Assembly: GCF_000826105.1 (NCBI RefSeq)
Contig: NZ_CCYK01000007.1
Location: 1,550,001 to 1,614,000, forward strand
Source of the DNA: Pseudomonas massiliensis
Lineage (GTDB): Bacteria > Pseudomonadota > Gammaproteobacteria > Pseudomonadales > Pseudomonadaceae
DNA: 64,000 bases
Direction of reading: 5' to 3'
Shown here in pieces: positions 9,601 to 17,080 of the stretch. The notes beneath the pieces are model-generated. The model had not been told where the DNA came from, did not search any database, and worked only from the letters and a program-made list of their open reading frames with translations. How positions within the stretch are numbered: the first letter of the stretch is position 1; the number at the start of each line of letters is the position of its first letter. The translations under genes were made by a program, and so were the position numbers.

Positions 9601-10365
9601 TTGCCGCCTTCGACCGTAAAGGTGTCCCAGGACGCTGTGGTGGTCGGACGCGAAGGGCCGACCCGGTCCAGCTCCAACCTTGCCATGGACATAGATGTGC
9701 AGGTGGGAGAGGAAAAGCTGACCTTCAGCGGGTTCGGTTTGCAATCCGATATCGCGGGAAAGCTGCACATAGGCAATGATCTCGATACGCGCGGCTCCCT
9801 GGAGTTGCGCAATGGTCGCTATCGCGCATACGGCCAGCGTCTTACCTTGCGTCGGGCGCGGCTGTTCTTCGCCGGTGCCGTGGACCAGCCCTACCTTGAT
9901 GTGGAAGCCATTCGGCAGACCAGCGACGTCATCGCCGGCATCAGGCTCAGCGGAAGCGTTCAACAGCCAGTCAGCGAGGTATTCGCTGAGCCGGCCATGA
10001 GTCAGGAGCAAGCCTTGTCCTGGCTGGTGCTGGGACGCCCCCTGAGCACGGAGGGAGAAGATTCCAATCTGTTGGCGCAGGCCGCATTGGGACTCGGCCT
10101 GATGGGAGGCTCTTCGACGGCCGGCCATCTGGCACAGAGCCTGGGTATTCAGGACTTCCAACTCGATACCGAAGGCTCAGGTGACAAGACCAGCGTAGTG
10201 GCCAGCGGTAACCTGACCGACCGTTTGACCCTGCGTTACGGAGTGGGGGTGTTCGAACCGGCGAATACGGTCGCCTTGCGCTATGCCCTGACGCGGCGGC
10301 TTTTCCTGGAAGCCGCCAGCGGCCTGGCCAGTTCGCTGGACCTCTTCTATAAAAGAGACTTCTAG
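6682..10365 (+). CDS. tamB: Translocation and assembly module protein TamB
   Basis: A 1227-residue AsmA-like protein anchored in the inner membrane by an N-terminal helix (about residues 5-30). It spans the periplasm to contact TamA. The long middle consists of repeated short beta strands rich in LxLxG patterns, the beta-taco groove of this family. The last 350 residues or so are the conserved TamB (DUF490) domain, ending with DLFYKRDF, an outer-membrane-type C-terminal aromatic residue. The start is GTG, overlapping the tamA stop in GTGA. Its stop overlaps the end of the convergent DUF2589-type gene by 4 bp. Confidence 0.94.
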   Translation: MSRRWHRWALALGLPLAVLCAVVGSTLGLLGTEAGSRWVLARVPGLEVIGFSGRLAGQWQAEELRWSDASGLRVSVRAPHLEWRPSCLLRLSVCLGQLQARQLAIHSAPSTASENAQPFRLPELRLPLSLELRQVAIDEVRLDGAPLLSELRLAARWDETGLSLGGLQLSYAGLALDIQGTLAPAGDWPLQAHLKARLPEVEGQAWSLSGSLDGALAGTLNLKGRSTGYLEANLLAELQPLAEHLPARLTLTSAAFLPSPGLPASMTLEAMELHAEGDLSQGYRVRGQGRLPGSEGAVDVSLDGTATARGAEVKALSLVAAQGRELRLEGSLDWSEGLKGIARIDWQDFPWTSLYPQASVPTVVAKRLQAEARYADEGYQGTLKGEFTGPAGPFSLDTPFQGDLQSVQLPGLQLRAGKGALNGNLRLGFVNGIDWAAELELAALDPAYWIAALPGSLAGRLDSQGQWRDDQLDMVANASLGGRLRGQQARLQGQLKGQGTDWRAENLYASLGANHLNAEGSSAQRLAGRLALDAPRLDQLWPGLAGALKGELNLAGTLDQPQGQFKLSAQRLAWEHYQLQALSLAAALDAHQQGKLSAKGTGLAVGDTALGTFTAEAGGDARRHQVKLDLTGPRAHLELSTEGSWQRGAWKGRLNRGQVALGQQAWALQAPASLQRLADGRIELGAHCWRAGAASLCADDQRLAPDPRLRLRLRDFSMASLRPWMPEGMEWKAVANADLQLDLGGAGPRGSLGVDLSNGTLQVEQDAHVLDLPYDTLRLTSILAPRRVVSDLAFEGRALGRLQLRAIVDPLGAGKPLSGNFALEGLDLELLRPLVEQAQEVAGRLRGSGQLSGTLMAPRVEGAFSLAGGALSAPGLPISVRDATLDARMNGNRLHLEGGWRSGEQGSGRVSGDMDWAGPLQMAVALQASKLPVEVPPYAKVEAGADLRLSLQDQALALAGTVRIPRGAITVRQLPPSTVKVSQDAVVVGREGPTRSSSNLAMDIDVQVGEEKLTFSGFGLQSDIAGKLHIGNDLDTRGSLELRNGRYRAYGQRLTLRRARLFFAGAVDQPYLDVEAIRQTSDVIAGIRLSGSVQQPVSEVFAEPAMSQEQALSWLVLGRPLSTEGEDSNLLAQAALGLGLMGGSSTAGHLAQSLGIQDFQLDTEGSGDKTSVVASGNLTDRLTLRYGVGVFEPANTVALRYALTRRLFLEAASGLASSLDLFYKRDF

Positions 10366-10880
10366 CTGTCGGCTTCTTCTTTCAGCGGCGCGATCAGGCG
10401 CGTGTATTCCTCGATGAGACGATGCACCGCTTCCGGGGGCTCGCAGGCCTTGAAGGTCATGTTGATGCGTACCTCATCGGTGCCGCGCTTTTCCTGTTCA
10501 GGGTGGCCGCCAACCGTGACAAGGAAGCGAGCGCAGCCATGTTCGCCGTTTTCCAGCGGGTGGCTCAGTGCTTCGGCCTGGCTGGCGGCGACCTTCACGC
10601 TGAGTTCCACGGTCATGGTATCCATGGCCAGCCCGCGGGGGGACACCAGGGTGATAAGGGGTACCTGCATGCGGTGGCGTTCATCCAGGGCCACGTCCAC
10701 CATCTTGGCTTTCATTGGCGTGCCCAGGTCGTCGGGGTCATAGTCGAAGAACTGGTCGAACAGCTTGATGTACTGCTGGGCAATCAGGTTGTTTGCGCTG
10801 CTGGCGGCCTCATGAAGGCCGCGGGTGATGTCCCGAAGGTCGCTGGGGACCATCGGTTTCTTGCGGGAGAACATTCCCAC
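10362..10880 (-). CDS. DUF2589-like protein A
   Basis: A 172-residue cytosolic protein with no signal or membrane segment. It shares a plan with its upstream neighbour: an N-terminal helical region (LRDITRGLHEAASSANNLIAQQYI), a beta-rich middle (MQVPLITLVSPRGLAMDTMTVELSVKV, residues about 75-102), and a C-terminal segment with ACEPPEAVHRLIEEYTRL that parallels RQEPPEALMRVIDALTE in the neighbour. I place both in the DUF2589 group, of unknown function. The GTG start at 10880 has AGGAG 8 nt upstream; an ATG lies two codons in. It is the last gene of a Mor-DUF2589-DUF2589 series and converges with tamB. Confidence 0.7.
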   Translation of the reverse strand: MGMFSRKKPMVPSDLRDITRGLHEAASSANNLIAQQYIKLFDQFFDYDPDDLGTPMKAKMVDVALDERHRMQVPLITLVSPRGLAMDTMTVELSVKVAASQAEALSHPLENGEHGCARFLVTVGGHPEQEKRGTDEVRINMTFKACEPPEAVHRLIEEYTRLIAPLKEEADS

Positions 10881-10936
10881 GTAGGCTTCTCCTTGGCGAG
10901 GCGCCGCCCCACGGACAGGGCAGCGCAGGGTAGGGT

Positions 10937-11581
10937 TCAGGCAGAGGGGGCACCCGCGCCCGGGCCTTTCAAGGCGTTCGCGCCAAGAGCGTCTTCATCG
11001 GTCCGGATAACAGTCCCCGGCAGCCGAACAGGCTTGAGCGCGGCCTCCGTCAGGGCATCGATCACCCTCATCAACGCTTCGGGGGGCTCCTGACGCATGA
11101 CTTTGGTGTTGAATGCATACCTGGCTCGGGTATCGGTCTTGCGAGTCTGGGCCCGGTTATGGCTGATCTGGCCTTTGACCGACAAGCTGAAAGGGCCCCA
11201 GCCCAGTTGCCCCTGCAGGTTTGCGGCGGCACTGGTCTGGCTGCTCTGTTCGGCAGCCTGGGAAATGGTCAGCTCGAAGTCGATGGTGCCTTCGCTGATT
11301 GCGATGTTGGGATGGGTCACCGCCGCCAGTAGCGGAATCTGCATGGACTTGGCAACGGTGCCCTTGAAGACGCCGTTTTCGTCGGTGATGGTTTCGTCAT
11401 AGTCGAATTTGACCGCAACCGCCTTGCCGTTCTGAATGCACACGCCCAGGAGGAAGTCTGCATAGGATTTGCTGGCGGCAGTCTGGGCCTGGATCATCGC
11501 TTGCAGAGGCCCAGCGATCAGGCGGTCCAGAGGTAGTGCGTTGATGACAGATCCGATGAGTTCGTTGTTGAGGTCAGCCAT
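10937..11581 (-). CDS. DUF2589 domain protein B
   Basis: A 214-residue cytosolic protein. The opening LDRLIAGPLQAMIQAQTAASKSYADFL segment (about residues 18-44), the central beta region with IPLLAAVTHPNIAISEGTIDFELTI, and the polar NRAQTRKTDTRARYAFNTKV stretch are typical of DUF2589 proteins, which have no established function. It probably forms an operon with the downstream paralogue (gap of 56 bp) and the upstream Mor-like gene (gap of 82 bp). The paralogy suggests the two proteins form a hetero-oligomer, which is inference. No enzymatic motif is visible. Confidence 0.78.
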   Translation of the reverse strand: MADLNNELIGSVINALPLDRLIAGPLQAMIQAQTAASKSYADFLLGVCIQNGKAVAVKFDYDETITDENGVFKGTVAKSMQIPLLAAVTHPNIAISEGTIDFELTISQAAEQSSQTSAAANLQGQLGWGPFSLSVKGQISHNRAQTRKTDTRARYAFNTKVMRQEPPEALMRVIDALTEAALKPVRLPGTVIRTDEDALGANALKGPGAGAPSA

Positions 11582-11663
11582 GAGGGATATCCATTCCGAG
11601 AGTCAGTACGCGGCCTTCGCCGCCGGCGGTTCCGGCGAAAGGGCGGCGCCGCCAAGAGGGCAT

Positions 11664-12047
11664 TCAGTCCGCGGCATGCCGCTGCGTCCGGCGTATGTTG
11701 CCGATCTGGCGCAGGCTCAAGCCGTAGCGGTTGGCCAGTTCGGCACGTGACCGCCCACGACTGGTCTCTTCCAGGATCTTGCGATCACGCAACTGCCGAT
11801 CGAAGTGGTCGGGCTTGGGAATTTCCAGGGAAGTGCCAGCGAAGCGTGCAGTCAGCGCTTGCAAGGCGCTTGGCGGTAAAAGCTTGGCCAGGGTTGAGCG
11901 TGCCGGATTCTTGGGTATATAGCGGGGACGGCCGCCATAGAGCCGAGTCAGCCGGTAAGCGTTCTCTACACCAATGCAGTCGATGAGTGCGCGCAGGGAA
12001 TGAGGCAGCCGCGCGGTATTGATCTGGCTCAGATCGCAAGTGTCCAT
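11664..12047 (-). CDS. Mor-family transcription activator homologue
   Basis: A 127-residue homologue of the phage Mu Mor/C activator family. The N-terminal dimerisation region has LPHSLRALIDCIGVENAYRLTRLYGGRPRYIPK. The C-terminal helix-turn-helix lies about residues 90-125 (ILEETSRGRSRAELANRYGLSLRQIGNIRR), matching the Mor pattern of YGG, IPK, LEIPKPD and LS-RQ-I. No Mu structural or transposase genes are nearby, so this looks like a domesticated phage regulator. It is first in the series with the two DUF2589 genes and is likely to activate them. The ATG at 12047 has an AAGGGA site about 8 nt upstream. Confidence 0.82.
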   Translation of the reverse strand: MDTCDLSQINTARLPHSLRALIDCIGVENAYRLTRLYGGRPRYIPKNPARSTLAKLLPPSALQALTARFAGTSLEIPKPDHFDRQLRDRKILEETSRGRSRAELANRYGLSLRQIGNIRRTQRHAAD

Positions 12048-12229
12048 GATGAAATCCCTTCAGTGGATGGTCCGTTTCGCCGATTGGCGGAGCCATTGTG
12101 CAGGGGCCTCCTAGGCACTACATGGGTAGCGGCGGCGCGAGGGAGGAAGGAAAATTCCGCCGGGATTGTAGGCTTCTGAAGGCATGGGGACGCCAGAGCC
12201 GCTGACGAATGACGTTGTACCCAGCCTGT

Positions 12230-12697
12230 TCACTCGCAGGGCTCAGCGAGGCGTAGGCTCACGTGAAACAGGTCGGCGGGGGACCAGGCTTCACCTGGCC
12301 GGAGCGCGGGGGCATCGCTCCAGTCCACCGCGAGGCATAGCCCGTGGAGAAGCTTGCCGTCGATAGTGCCGATTACGACTGGATCGAAATTACGGCGGAT
12401 ACGCATCTGCGAAGCGCCTTCGATTTCGAGATCATCAGGCGCGTTCAGGGTTTGCCTGGCTACCGTCGGAAGCTCGCGCATGGGTACCACGAAACGTAGC
12501 CGTTCTCCGTCTGCGGCAAAGTACCCGCGCTGCCGGGTCGCTTGCCAAAGGCGCTGCCACTGGCTGGCGCCGGCATGCTCGCCCAGCATGGCCGCGTAAC
12601 GCCTGAGCTGAGAGGGCTCCATGCCCTGAAGGGTCAGGCCGGAGGAGAAGGCAGGGAGCACAGCGAGTGAAACGAGGATGAACCAGCGACGCATCAT
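12230..12697 (-). CDS. Hypothetical secreted protein
   Basis: A 155-residue protein with an apparent signal peptide (MMRRWFILVSLAVLPAFSSG). I do not recognise a family. The mature part is mixed, with two cysteines (in LHGLCLAVD and the terminal AEPCE) that could form a disulfide in the periplasm. Start: two consecutive ATG codons behind AAGGA; either may be used. It lies 180 bp upstream of the Mor-like gene on the same strand, probably as a separate unit. Confidence 0.7.
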   Translation of the reverse strand: MMRRWFILVSLAVLPAFSSGLTLQGMEPSQLRRYAAMLGEHAGASQWQRLWQATRQRGYFAADGERLRFVVPMRELPTVARQTLNAPDDLEIEGASQMRIRRNFDPVVIGTIDGKLLHGLCLAVDWSDAPALRPGEAWSPADLFHVSLRLAEPCE

Positions 12698-12805
12698 GAC
12701 TGTCCTTGCAGGAGAAAAGGCCTAAGCCTGAAGCACCCTGCAAGGGCAGTTAAGCAGGAACCGGTTGAAGGTGAAATCGTCCCCCCAAACCTTTGTCTGC
12801 TTCGC

Positions 12806-13048
12806 TCAGCGTGGCTGCATGAAGCCTGGACCACCGCCACCTGGGCCGCCGCCATGGCCCCCGCCGTGGCCACCCCGTGGCTGCATGAAGCCTGGACCAC
12901 CGCCACCTGGGCCGCCGCCATGGCCCCCGCCGTGGCCACCCCCACCACCGCCACCACCGCCGTGGCCGCCCGGAGGCATGAACAACCAGCAGCCACTGAG
13001 GCTAGCGGTCAATAGAACTGGAATCAGCCAGGTGATTCGACGCAACAT
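12806..13048 (-). CDS. Small Gly/His-rich lipoprotein
   Basis: An 80-residue protein. The ATG at 13048 is supported by GAGGAG 7 nt upstream. The signal sequence ends in a lipobox (LTASLSGCW), so it should be lipidated and exported. The mature part is low complexity: Gly and His runs (GGHGGG) and then a 22-residue unit repeated exactly twice that ends GPGFMQPR. Histidine-glycine runs often bind metals such as nickel or zinc, a suggestion only. The second copy ends the protein, so the tail arose by an in-frame duplication. Confidence 0.75.
   Translation of the reverse strand: MLRRITWLIPVLLTASLSGCWLFMPPGGHGGGGGGGGGHGGGHGGGPGGGGPGFMQPRGGHGGGHGGGPGGGGPGFMQPR
12810..12941. repeat. Exact 66-bp tandem duplication
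   Basis: Two identical 66-bp copies lie head to tail (12810-12875 and 12876-12941) inside the Gly/His-rich lipoprotein gene. The period equals 22 codons, so the reading frame is kept. Because the copies are identical, the duplication is recent or maintained by recombination, and copy number may vary between isolates. Confidence 0.95.
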
Positions 13049-13174
13049 CGGGTACTCCTCATGGATTAAACACCGCACCGCGAGGGCGGGCGCGGTACTA
13101 TGATGGTCGCGCGGCTACTTTGTTGCCGTCCGTTCGTGTCCACTTGGTAAGCAATCCGATACATCGAGCCCTTC

Positions 13175-13363
13175 ATGACCCAAATGCAGCGTTTGAAATA
13201 CTCCCTTCTGTTGTCCGTCCTTATCGTCGCCATCATGCTCGGCCTTTCCTGGCTTCAGACGCAAGGCCGCCTGGATGAGAAAACCTTCCAGCACCTGGCT
13301 ATCGGCGTAGCCGTGGTCGCGGTCGTCATCAATGGCGTCATGCGCCGGAAAGTCAAACGGTAG
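13175..13363 (+). CDS. Small membrane protein, two helices
   Basis: A 62-residue protein with two predicted transmembrane segments: about residues 8-27 (YSLLLSVLIVAIMLGLSWL) and 40-55 (HLAIGVAVVAVVINGVM). They are separated by a polar loop, and the protein ends in a basic RRKVKR tail suggesting a cytosolic C-terminus. No family recognised. The ribosome binding site is weak (GAGCCC upstream of the ATG). It lies between the divergent lipoprotein gene and the convergent DUF883-type gene. Confidence 0.6.
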   Translation: MTQMQRLKYSLLLSVLIVAIMLGLSWLQTQGRLDEKTFQHLAIGVAVVAVVINGVMRRKVKR

Positions 13364-13408
13364 CCCTATCAGTATCAAGCCTTGAGCGCGCGAGCCGAGC
13401 CGGGCCCA

Positions 13409-13723
13409 TCATTCACGGCGGTTCACCAGCAGGGCCGCCAGCAAGCCTGCGGCGGCGGCAAGTCCAAGCGCCTTCAATGGATGCGCGGCCACATACTGCC
13501 GGGTCCCTTCCAGGGCGGGGGCCGTACTGCGCGAGAGCTGGCCGGCCAGTTCACCGCCCCGGCGGAGCAGTCCTCTCAGCTGATGGCAGTTGCGCCGGCT
13601 GCCGGCCGAGGTGCCACGCCCGTCGAGCAGCGCCTCTGACTCTTCCACCAATGCCGCGAGCTCACTGAAGGCCTGGTCCATAATCTGATCGTCGATCAAT
13701 GGGTTAGGGTTTTTACGGGCCAT
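13409..13723 (-). CDS. DUF883/ElaB-YqjD family membrane-anchored protein
   Basis: A 104-residue protein of the ElaB/YqjD/DUF883 type. A polar amphipathic region rich in Glu and Arg (about residues 10-75) is followed by a C-terminal membrane anchor (AHPLKALGLAAAAGLLAALL) and the short basic tail VNRRE. In E. coli these tail-anchored proteins bind ribosomes in stationary phase. The start at 13723 is chosen because AGGAG lies 8 nt upstream; longer upstream readings lack such a site. It is divergent from the next gene by about 110 bp. Confidence 0.8.
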   Translation of the reverse strand: MARKNPNPLIDDQIMDQAFSELAALVEESEALLDGRGTSAGSRRNCHQLRGLLRRGGELAGQLSRSTAPALEGTRQYVAAHPLKALGLAAAAGLLAALLVNRRE

Positions 13724-13830
13724 GGCGGGCTCCTGGTTTTCCACTGTGGTGATTGGGAGTGCTGGTGGCCCTGAAAGTTGCAGCAGGGTGTAAACTGGGC
13801 TGCTTGAACGAACCATCGCAGGTAAGGCAC

Positions 13831-14085
13831 ATGAGTTTGAATCTGGCGAACAAGTCCTTTGCCGAGCGCCAGGCCATCGAGGTCGAGAAAGCGCGGCATT
13901 TCGATAACTGGAAGAACAACCTGGGACGCGCCAAGGCAGAAGCGGCGCGGCTGATCGCCGAAAAACCGAGACGCAAGGGCAAATGGGCCGAATGGGTGCG
14001 TGCGGAGCTTGAACAGATGAGCCCCCCTGACTACGTCAACCTGGTGCGCTCGGAGGTGAACAAGCTGATGGCGGCCGCCCGCTGA
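13831..14085 (+). CDS. Small charged conserved protein
   Basis: An 84-residue cytosolic protein rich in Lys, Arg, Glu and Ala (NKSFAERQAIEVEKARHFDNW at the N-terminus). It is probably mostly alpha-helical, without signal or membrane segments. Codon use matches its neighbours. The ATG at 13831, preceded by an AGGTAAGG-like site, is preferred over an upstream alternative codon. No function can be assigned. Confidence 0.65.
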   Translation: MSLNLANKSFAERQAIEVEKARHFDNWKNNLGRAKAEAARLIAEKPRRKGKWAEWVRAELEQMSPPDYVNLVRSEVNKLMAAAR

Positions 14086-14097
14086 GAGTGCTGCCGG

Positions 14098-14583
14098 TCA
14101 GTCGCCGAGCCCGGATGGCATCAGGGTGGCAGCATCCAGGCGACCCGTCTCCACGAAGCGCACCGCCCTGCCCAGGCCGGGCGCGTCCAGCTTGCCTTCG
14201 AGTCGATAAGGCAAGCTAGTGCCAGTACGCAGCGACGCAAGACCGAAGGCCTGACGTACCACCGAGAAGGCGGACACGGCCATCGGCACGTTCAGCAAGG
14301 TTTCGGAATAGCCCTCGAGGCGCCCATGGGCCGGGCTTACGCCGCTGGCCAGAGGCTGGTCGTTGATTTCCAGCTTCAACGCGACGCCAGAATAGTCGAT
14401 GGGTTCGCGGTTGGGATTCTGGATGCGCAGGCTTACATTCATGCGCCATTCCAGCTCCGCTCCCGGAGCGGGCGCAACCCCGGCCAATTGGACGTTCAGA
14501 GGGTCATGGGCCGAGAACAGTGCGCAACCGTTCAGCGCGCAGAAAATGCAAAACAGGGCGACCCGGAGCGAATCGGTAAGCAT
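14098..14583 (-). CDS. LEA type 2-like lipoprotein
   Basis: A 161-residue exported lipoprotein. The signal peptide ends in a lipobox (FCALNGCALF). The remainder is a water-stress/LEA14-type beta sandwich: it includes LEWRMNVSLRIQNPNREPIDYSGVALKLEIN and a C-terminal YRLEGKLDAPGLGRAVRFVETGRL, characteristic of LEA_2 domains. Proteins of this class sit in the periplasm, facing lipid or protein partners, with no known catalytic role. The ATG at 14583 is chosen since GGAG lies 6 nt upstream; an in-frame ATG four codons earlier also exists. Confidence 0.82.
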   Translation of the reverse strand: MLTDSLRVALFCIFCALNGCALFSAHDPLNVQLAGVAPAPGAELEWRMNVSLRIQNPNREPIDYSGVALKLEINDQPLASGVSPAHGRLEGYSETLLNVPMAVSAFSVVRQAFGLASLRTGTSLPYRLEGKLDAPGLGRAVRFVETGRLDAATLMPSGLGD

Positions 14584-14676
14584 AGCGAACTCCATCAGGG
14601 GTAACTGTGCGACAGTTTCGCGTTCTCTATGTTCGTCGACGGGCAATTGCCGTCGCTGGACGCTTCTGGAGGTTTC

Positions 14677-14979
14677 ATGCGTATTTCGCTTGTCACGCTT
14701 GGCCTGACATTCTGGGCTGCTGTCGCGCAGGCCGCGCCCCCGCTTCCCGGCCATCAGGTCCAGCCCTCGGTGAATCCGCTCAATAGCCCGATCCGGCGAA
14801 TCAACCCCAACAGCCGACAAGGCACGGTGCCGAGCGCTCCGGCTCAACGCGATGCCTGGCAGGTTTTACCCAAGAGGCCGATGCCCAGCCTGGAGAATCG
14901 CGGCATCGGCAACGGACAGGCTTTTCCGAGACCGGCGCCCGGCACCCCGGCAAGGCAGCCGGCGCAGCGGCGCCCTTGA
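14677..14979 (+). CDS. Small secreted proline-rich protein
   Basis: A 100-residue protein with a clear signal peptide (MRISLVTLGLTFWAAVAQAA, cleavage near residue 20). The mature region is rich in Pro, Asn and Arg and likely disordered, ending in PARQPAQRRP. The ATG at 14677 has TGGAGG 6 nt upstream. It is divergent from the LEA-like lipoprotein gene. Family and function are not recognised; a periplasmic location is inferred from the signal. Confidence 0.65.
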   Translation: MRISLVTLGLTFWAAVAQAAPPLPGHQVQPSVNPLNSPIRRINPNSRQGTVPSAPAQRDAWQVLPKRPMPSLENRGIGNGQAFPRPAPGTPARQPAQRRP

Positions 14980-14981
14980 AT

Positions 14982-15941
14982 CTAGGGTGTCAGCGTCCGA
15001 ATAGGCTGCCCCCCGTGCCACGCAAGGATGTCTTCGATCATGGCTGAATAGAAGGTTCGGTAGTTGTTCTCTGTCACGTATCCCAGGTGAGGAGTGGCCA
15101 GCACGTTAGGCAAATGGCGCAGCGGATGATCGAGCGGGAGGGGCTCCTGGTCGAACACGTCCAGCGCGGCCCCGCCCAGGCGCCCACTTTCAAGCGCCGC
15201 CAGCAAGGCTCGCTCCTCCACGATCGGGCCACGGGACGTATTGACCAATAGCGCGCCGCGTTTCATCCAGGCCAGCGCCTGGCTGTCGACAAGGTGGCGG
15301 GTGCGCTCGCTGAGCACCAAATGGATGCTCAGGATATCCGCCTGCTCGAACAGGACCTTGCGCTCTACCTTCCGGGCGCCGACCGCTTCGGCGCGCGCTT
15401 CGGTGAGGTTCTGGCTCCAGGCTATCACGTTCATTCCGAAGGCCTTGGCATAGCCGGCCACCGTGCTGCCGATGTTGCCCAGCCCAAGCAGGCCCAGGGT
15501 CTTGCCGGACAGGTCCTGGCCAAGACCCAGTTGCCAGCCGCCATTGCGTAATGAGTTGGCCTCATTCACCAGGTTACGACTAAGCGCCATCAACAGCGCC
15601 CAGGTGAGTTCGGGTGCTGCCTGGCGATAGCTTGGCCCCCCGCAGACCAGGATGCCGCAGGCCTGCGCAGCGGCCAGGTCGATGGCGGCGTTGCGCATGC
15701 CACCGGTCACGATGAGCTTCAGACGCGGCAGGCGCTGAAGCAACTCGGCCTGCAAGGGGGTTCGCTCCCGCATGACGCAGAGCACAGTGTAGGGGGCGAG
15801 CCGCTGAGCCATGGCCTGAAGGTCTGCCGGGTAATCATGCAGGAAGTCCACCTGGCCAACCGACGCCAGTGCGTTCCACTCCACCACATCCCGGGCGACC
15901 CGTTGCCAGTCATCCATCACCGCGATTCTGCATTCACTCAT
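14982..15941 (-). CDS. D-2-hydroxyacid dehydrogenase family protein
   Basis: A 319-residue NAD(P)-dependent dehydrogenase of the D-isomer 2-hydroxyacid family. The Rossmann motif is LGLLGLGNIGSTVAGYAKAFGMNVIAW (about residues 145-171). The substrate Arg is in VNTSRGPIVEE, and the catalytic His is in LATPHLGYVTE, with the partner Glu in the DVFDQEPLP region. The substrate is not defined by sequence. It is translated with the upstream hydrolase gene by a 4-bp ATGA overlap, so the two likely serve one pathway. Confidence 0.88.
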   Translation of the reverse strand: MSECRIAVMDDWQRVARDVVEWNALASVGQVDFLHDYPADLQAMAQRLAPYTVLCVMRERTPLQAELLQRLPRLKLIVTGGMRNAAIDLAAAQACGILVCGGPSYRQAAPELTWALLMALSRNLVNEANSLRNGGWQLGLGQDLSGKTLGLLGLGNIGSTVAGYAKAFGMNVIAWSQNLTEARAEAVGARKVERKVLFEQADILSIHLVLSERTRHLVDSQALAWMKRGALLVNTSRGPIVEERALLAALESGRLGGAALDVFDQEPLPLDHPLRHLPNVLATPHLGYVTENNYRTFYSAMIEDILAWHGGQPIRTLTP

Positions 15942-16966
15942 GGCCGTGCCGCCGCGCTAGGGGCAGGCTGAGCCAGCCACTCGATCAGGGCCCGGTGAAA
16001 CCGTGCGGGCTCTTCCATCTGGGGCGCATGACCGAGGCCGGGAAACTCCACCAGCTTGGCGTTGGGAATCATCCCGGCGACTTCTTTGCCGAGCCGATCA
16101 TAATGCCCCAGCCGCGCCTTGACATCCGGCGGCGCGATGTCACTGCCAATGGCCGTGGTATCGGCGGTACCGACCAGCAGCAGGGTAGGCACCCTGAGGT
16201 TCCTGAATTCGTAGTAGACCGGCTGGGTGAAAATCATGTCGTAGATCAGCGCGGAGTTCCAGGCGACGAGGTTGTGCCCGGGCCCCTGGTTCAACCCGGC
16301 GAGCATGCTGACCCAGCGTTCGTAGCCTGGCTCCCAACGACCGCCATAATAGGTCTTGCGCTCGTATTCACGAATGCTGTCGGCGCTGAGTTTGACCTCC
16401 CGGGTAAACCACTCATCCACGCTGCGGTAGGGCACCCCGAGGGCTTTCCAGTCTTCCAGCCCGATAGGGTTGACCAGCATGAGCCGCTCGGTCTCCTGGG
16501 GGTACAACAACGCATAGCGAGTGGCGAGCATGCCTCCAGTGGAATGCCCGAGGACCATCGCTTCCTTTATGCCCAGTTTCTCCAGCAGCGCATGGGTGTT
16601 CGCAGCCAGTTGCTGGAAACTGTACTGATAGTGTTCAGGCTTGCTGGACGTGCAAAAGCCGATCTGGTCTGGCGCCACCACGCGGTAGCCGGCGTTGGCC
16701 AGGGTCTTGATCGTGGACTCCCAGGTTGCCGCGCAGAAGTTCTTTCCATGCATCAGCACTACGGTATGGCCGTTGGCCTTGCTGGTGGCAGCCACGTCCA
16801 TGTAGCCCATTTCCACGGTATTCCCCTGAGACTCGAAGGAAAAATGCTGCAGTGTGTAGGGGTATTCGAACCCCTCGAGCTGAGGCCCGTAGACCGGCGC
16901 CTCGGCGGCGGCGAGCGAAGTGGTGAACAGCGCCAGGAGGGCACTGGCAATGATGCACGATCGCAT
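15938..16966 (-). CDS. Secreted alpha/beta hydrolase
   Basis: A 342-residue alpha/beta hydrolase with a signal peptide (MRSCIIASALLALFTTSLAAAEA). The oxyanion region is VVLMHGKNFCAATWE. The nucleophile serine is in the elbow LGHSTGGMLA, a catalytic Asp candidate is in LLVGTADTTA, and the His is in FPGLGHAPQMEEP. It probably hydrolyses an ester or similar bond in the periplasm; the substrate is unknown. The ATG at 16966 gives a proper signal peptide and has AGGAACC upstream. It is first of a two-gene operon and divergent from an AraC regulator 114 bp away. Confidence 0.88.
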   Translation of the reverse strand: MRSCIIASALLALFTTSLAAAEAPVYGPQLEGFEYPYTLQHFSFESQGNTVEMGYMDVAATSKANGHTVVLMHGKNFCAATWESTIKTLANAGYRVVAPDQIGFCTSSKPEHYQYSFQQLAANTHALLEKLGIKEAMVLGHSTGGMLATRYALLYPQETERLMLVNPIGLEDWKALGVPYRSVDEWFTREVKLSADSIREYERKTYYGGRWEPGYERWVSMLAGLNQGPGHNLVAWNSALIYDMIFTQPVYYEFRNLRVPTLLLVGTADTTAIGSDIAPPDVKARLGHYDRLGKEVAGMIPNAKLVEFPGLGHAPQMEEPARFHRALIEWLAQPAPSAAARP

Positions 16967-17080
16967 GGGGAGGTTCCTTTGACAGGCAAGACGGGCTGGA
17001 CGCGGCAAAACAGCGGGCCTTCGCTGACTTTCCCGCCGGGCCACTCTAACATGGGTGCGGACCGGTCACTCCAGGCAGCC

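Noticed and set aside
15869..17080. Long N-terminal extension of the AraC gene
   Set aside because: The first 404 codons are the shadow of the hydrolase and dehydrogenase genes; the AraC protein proper begins at 17081.
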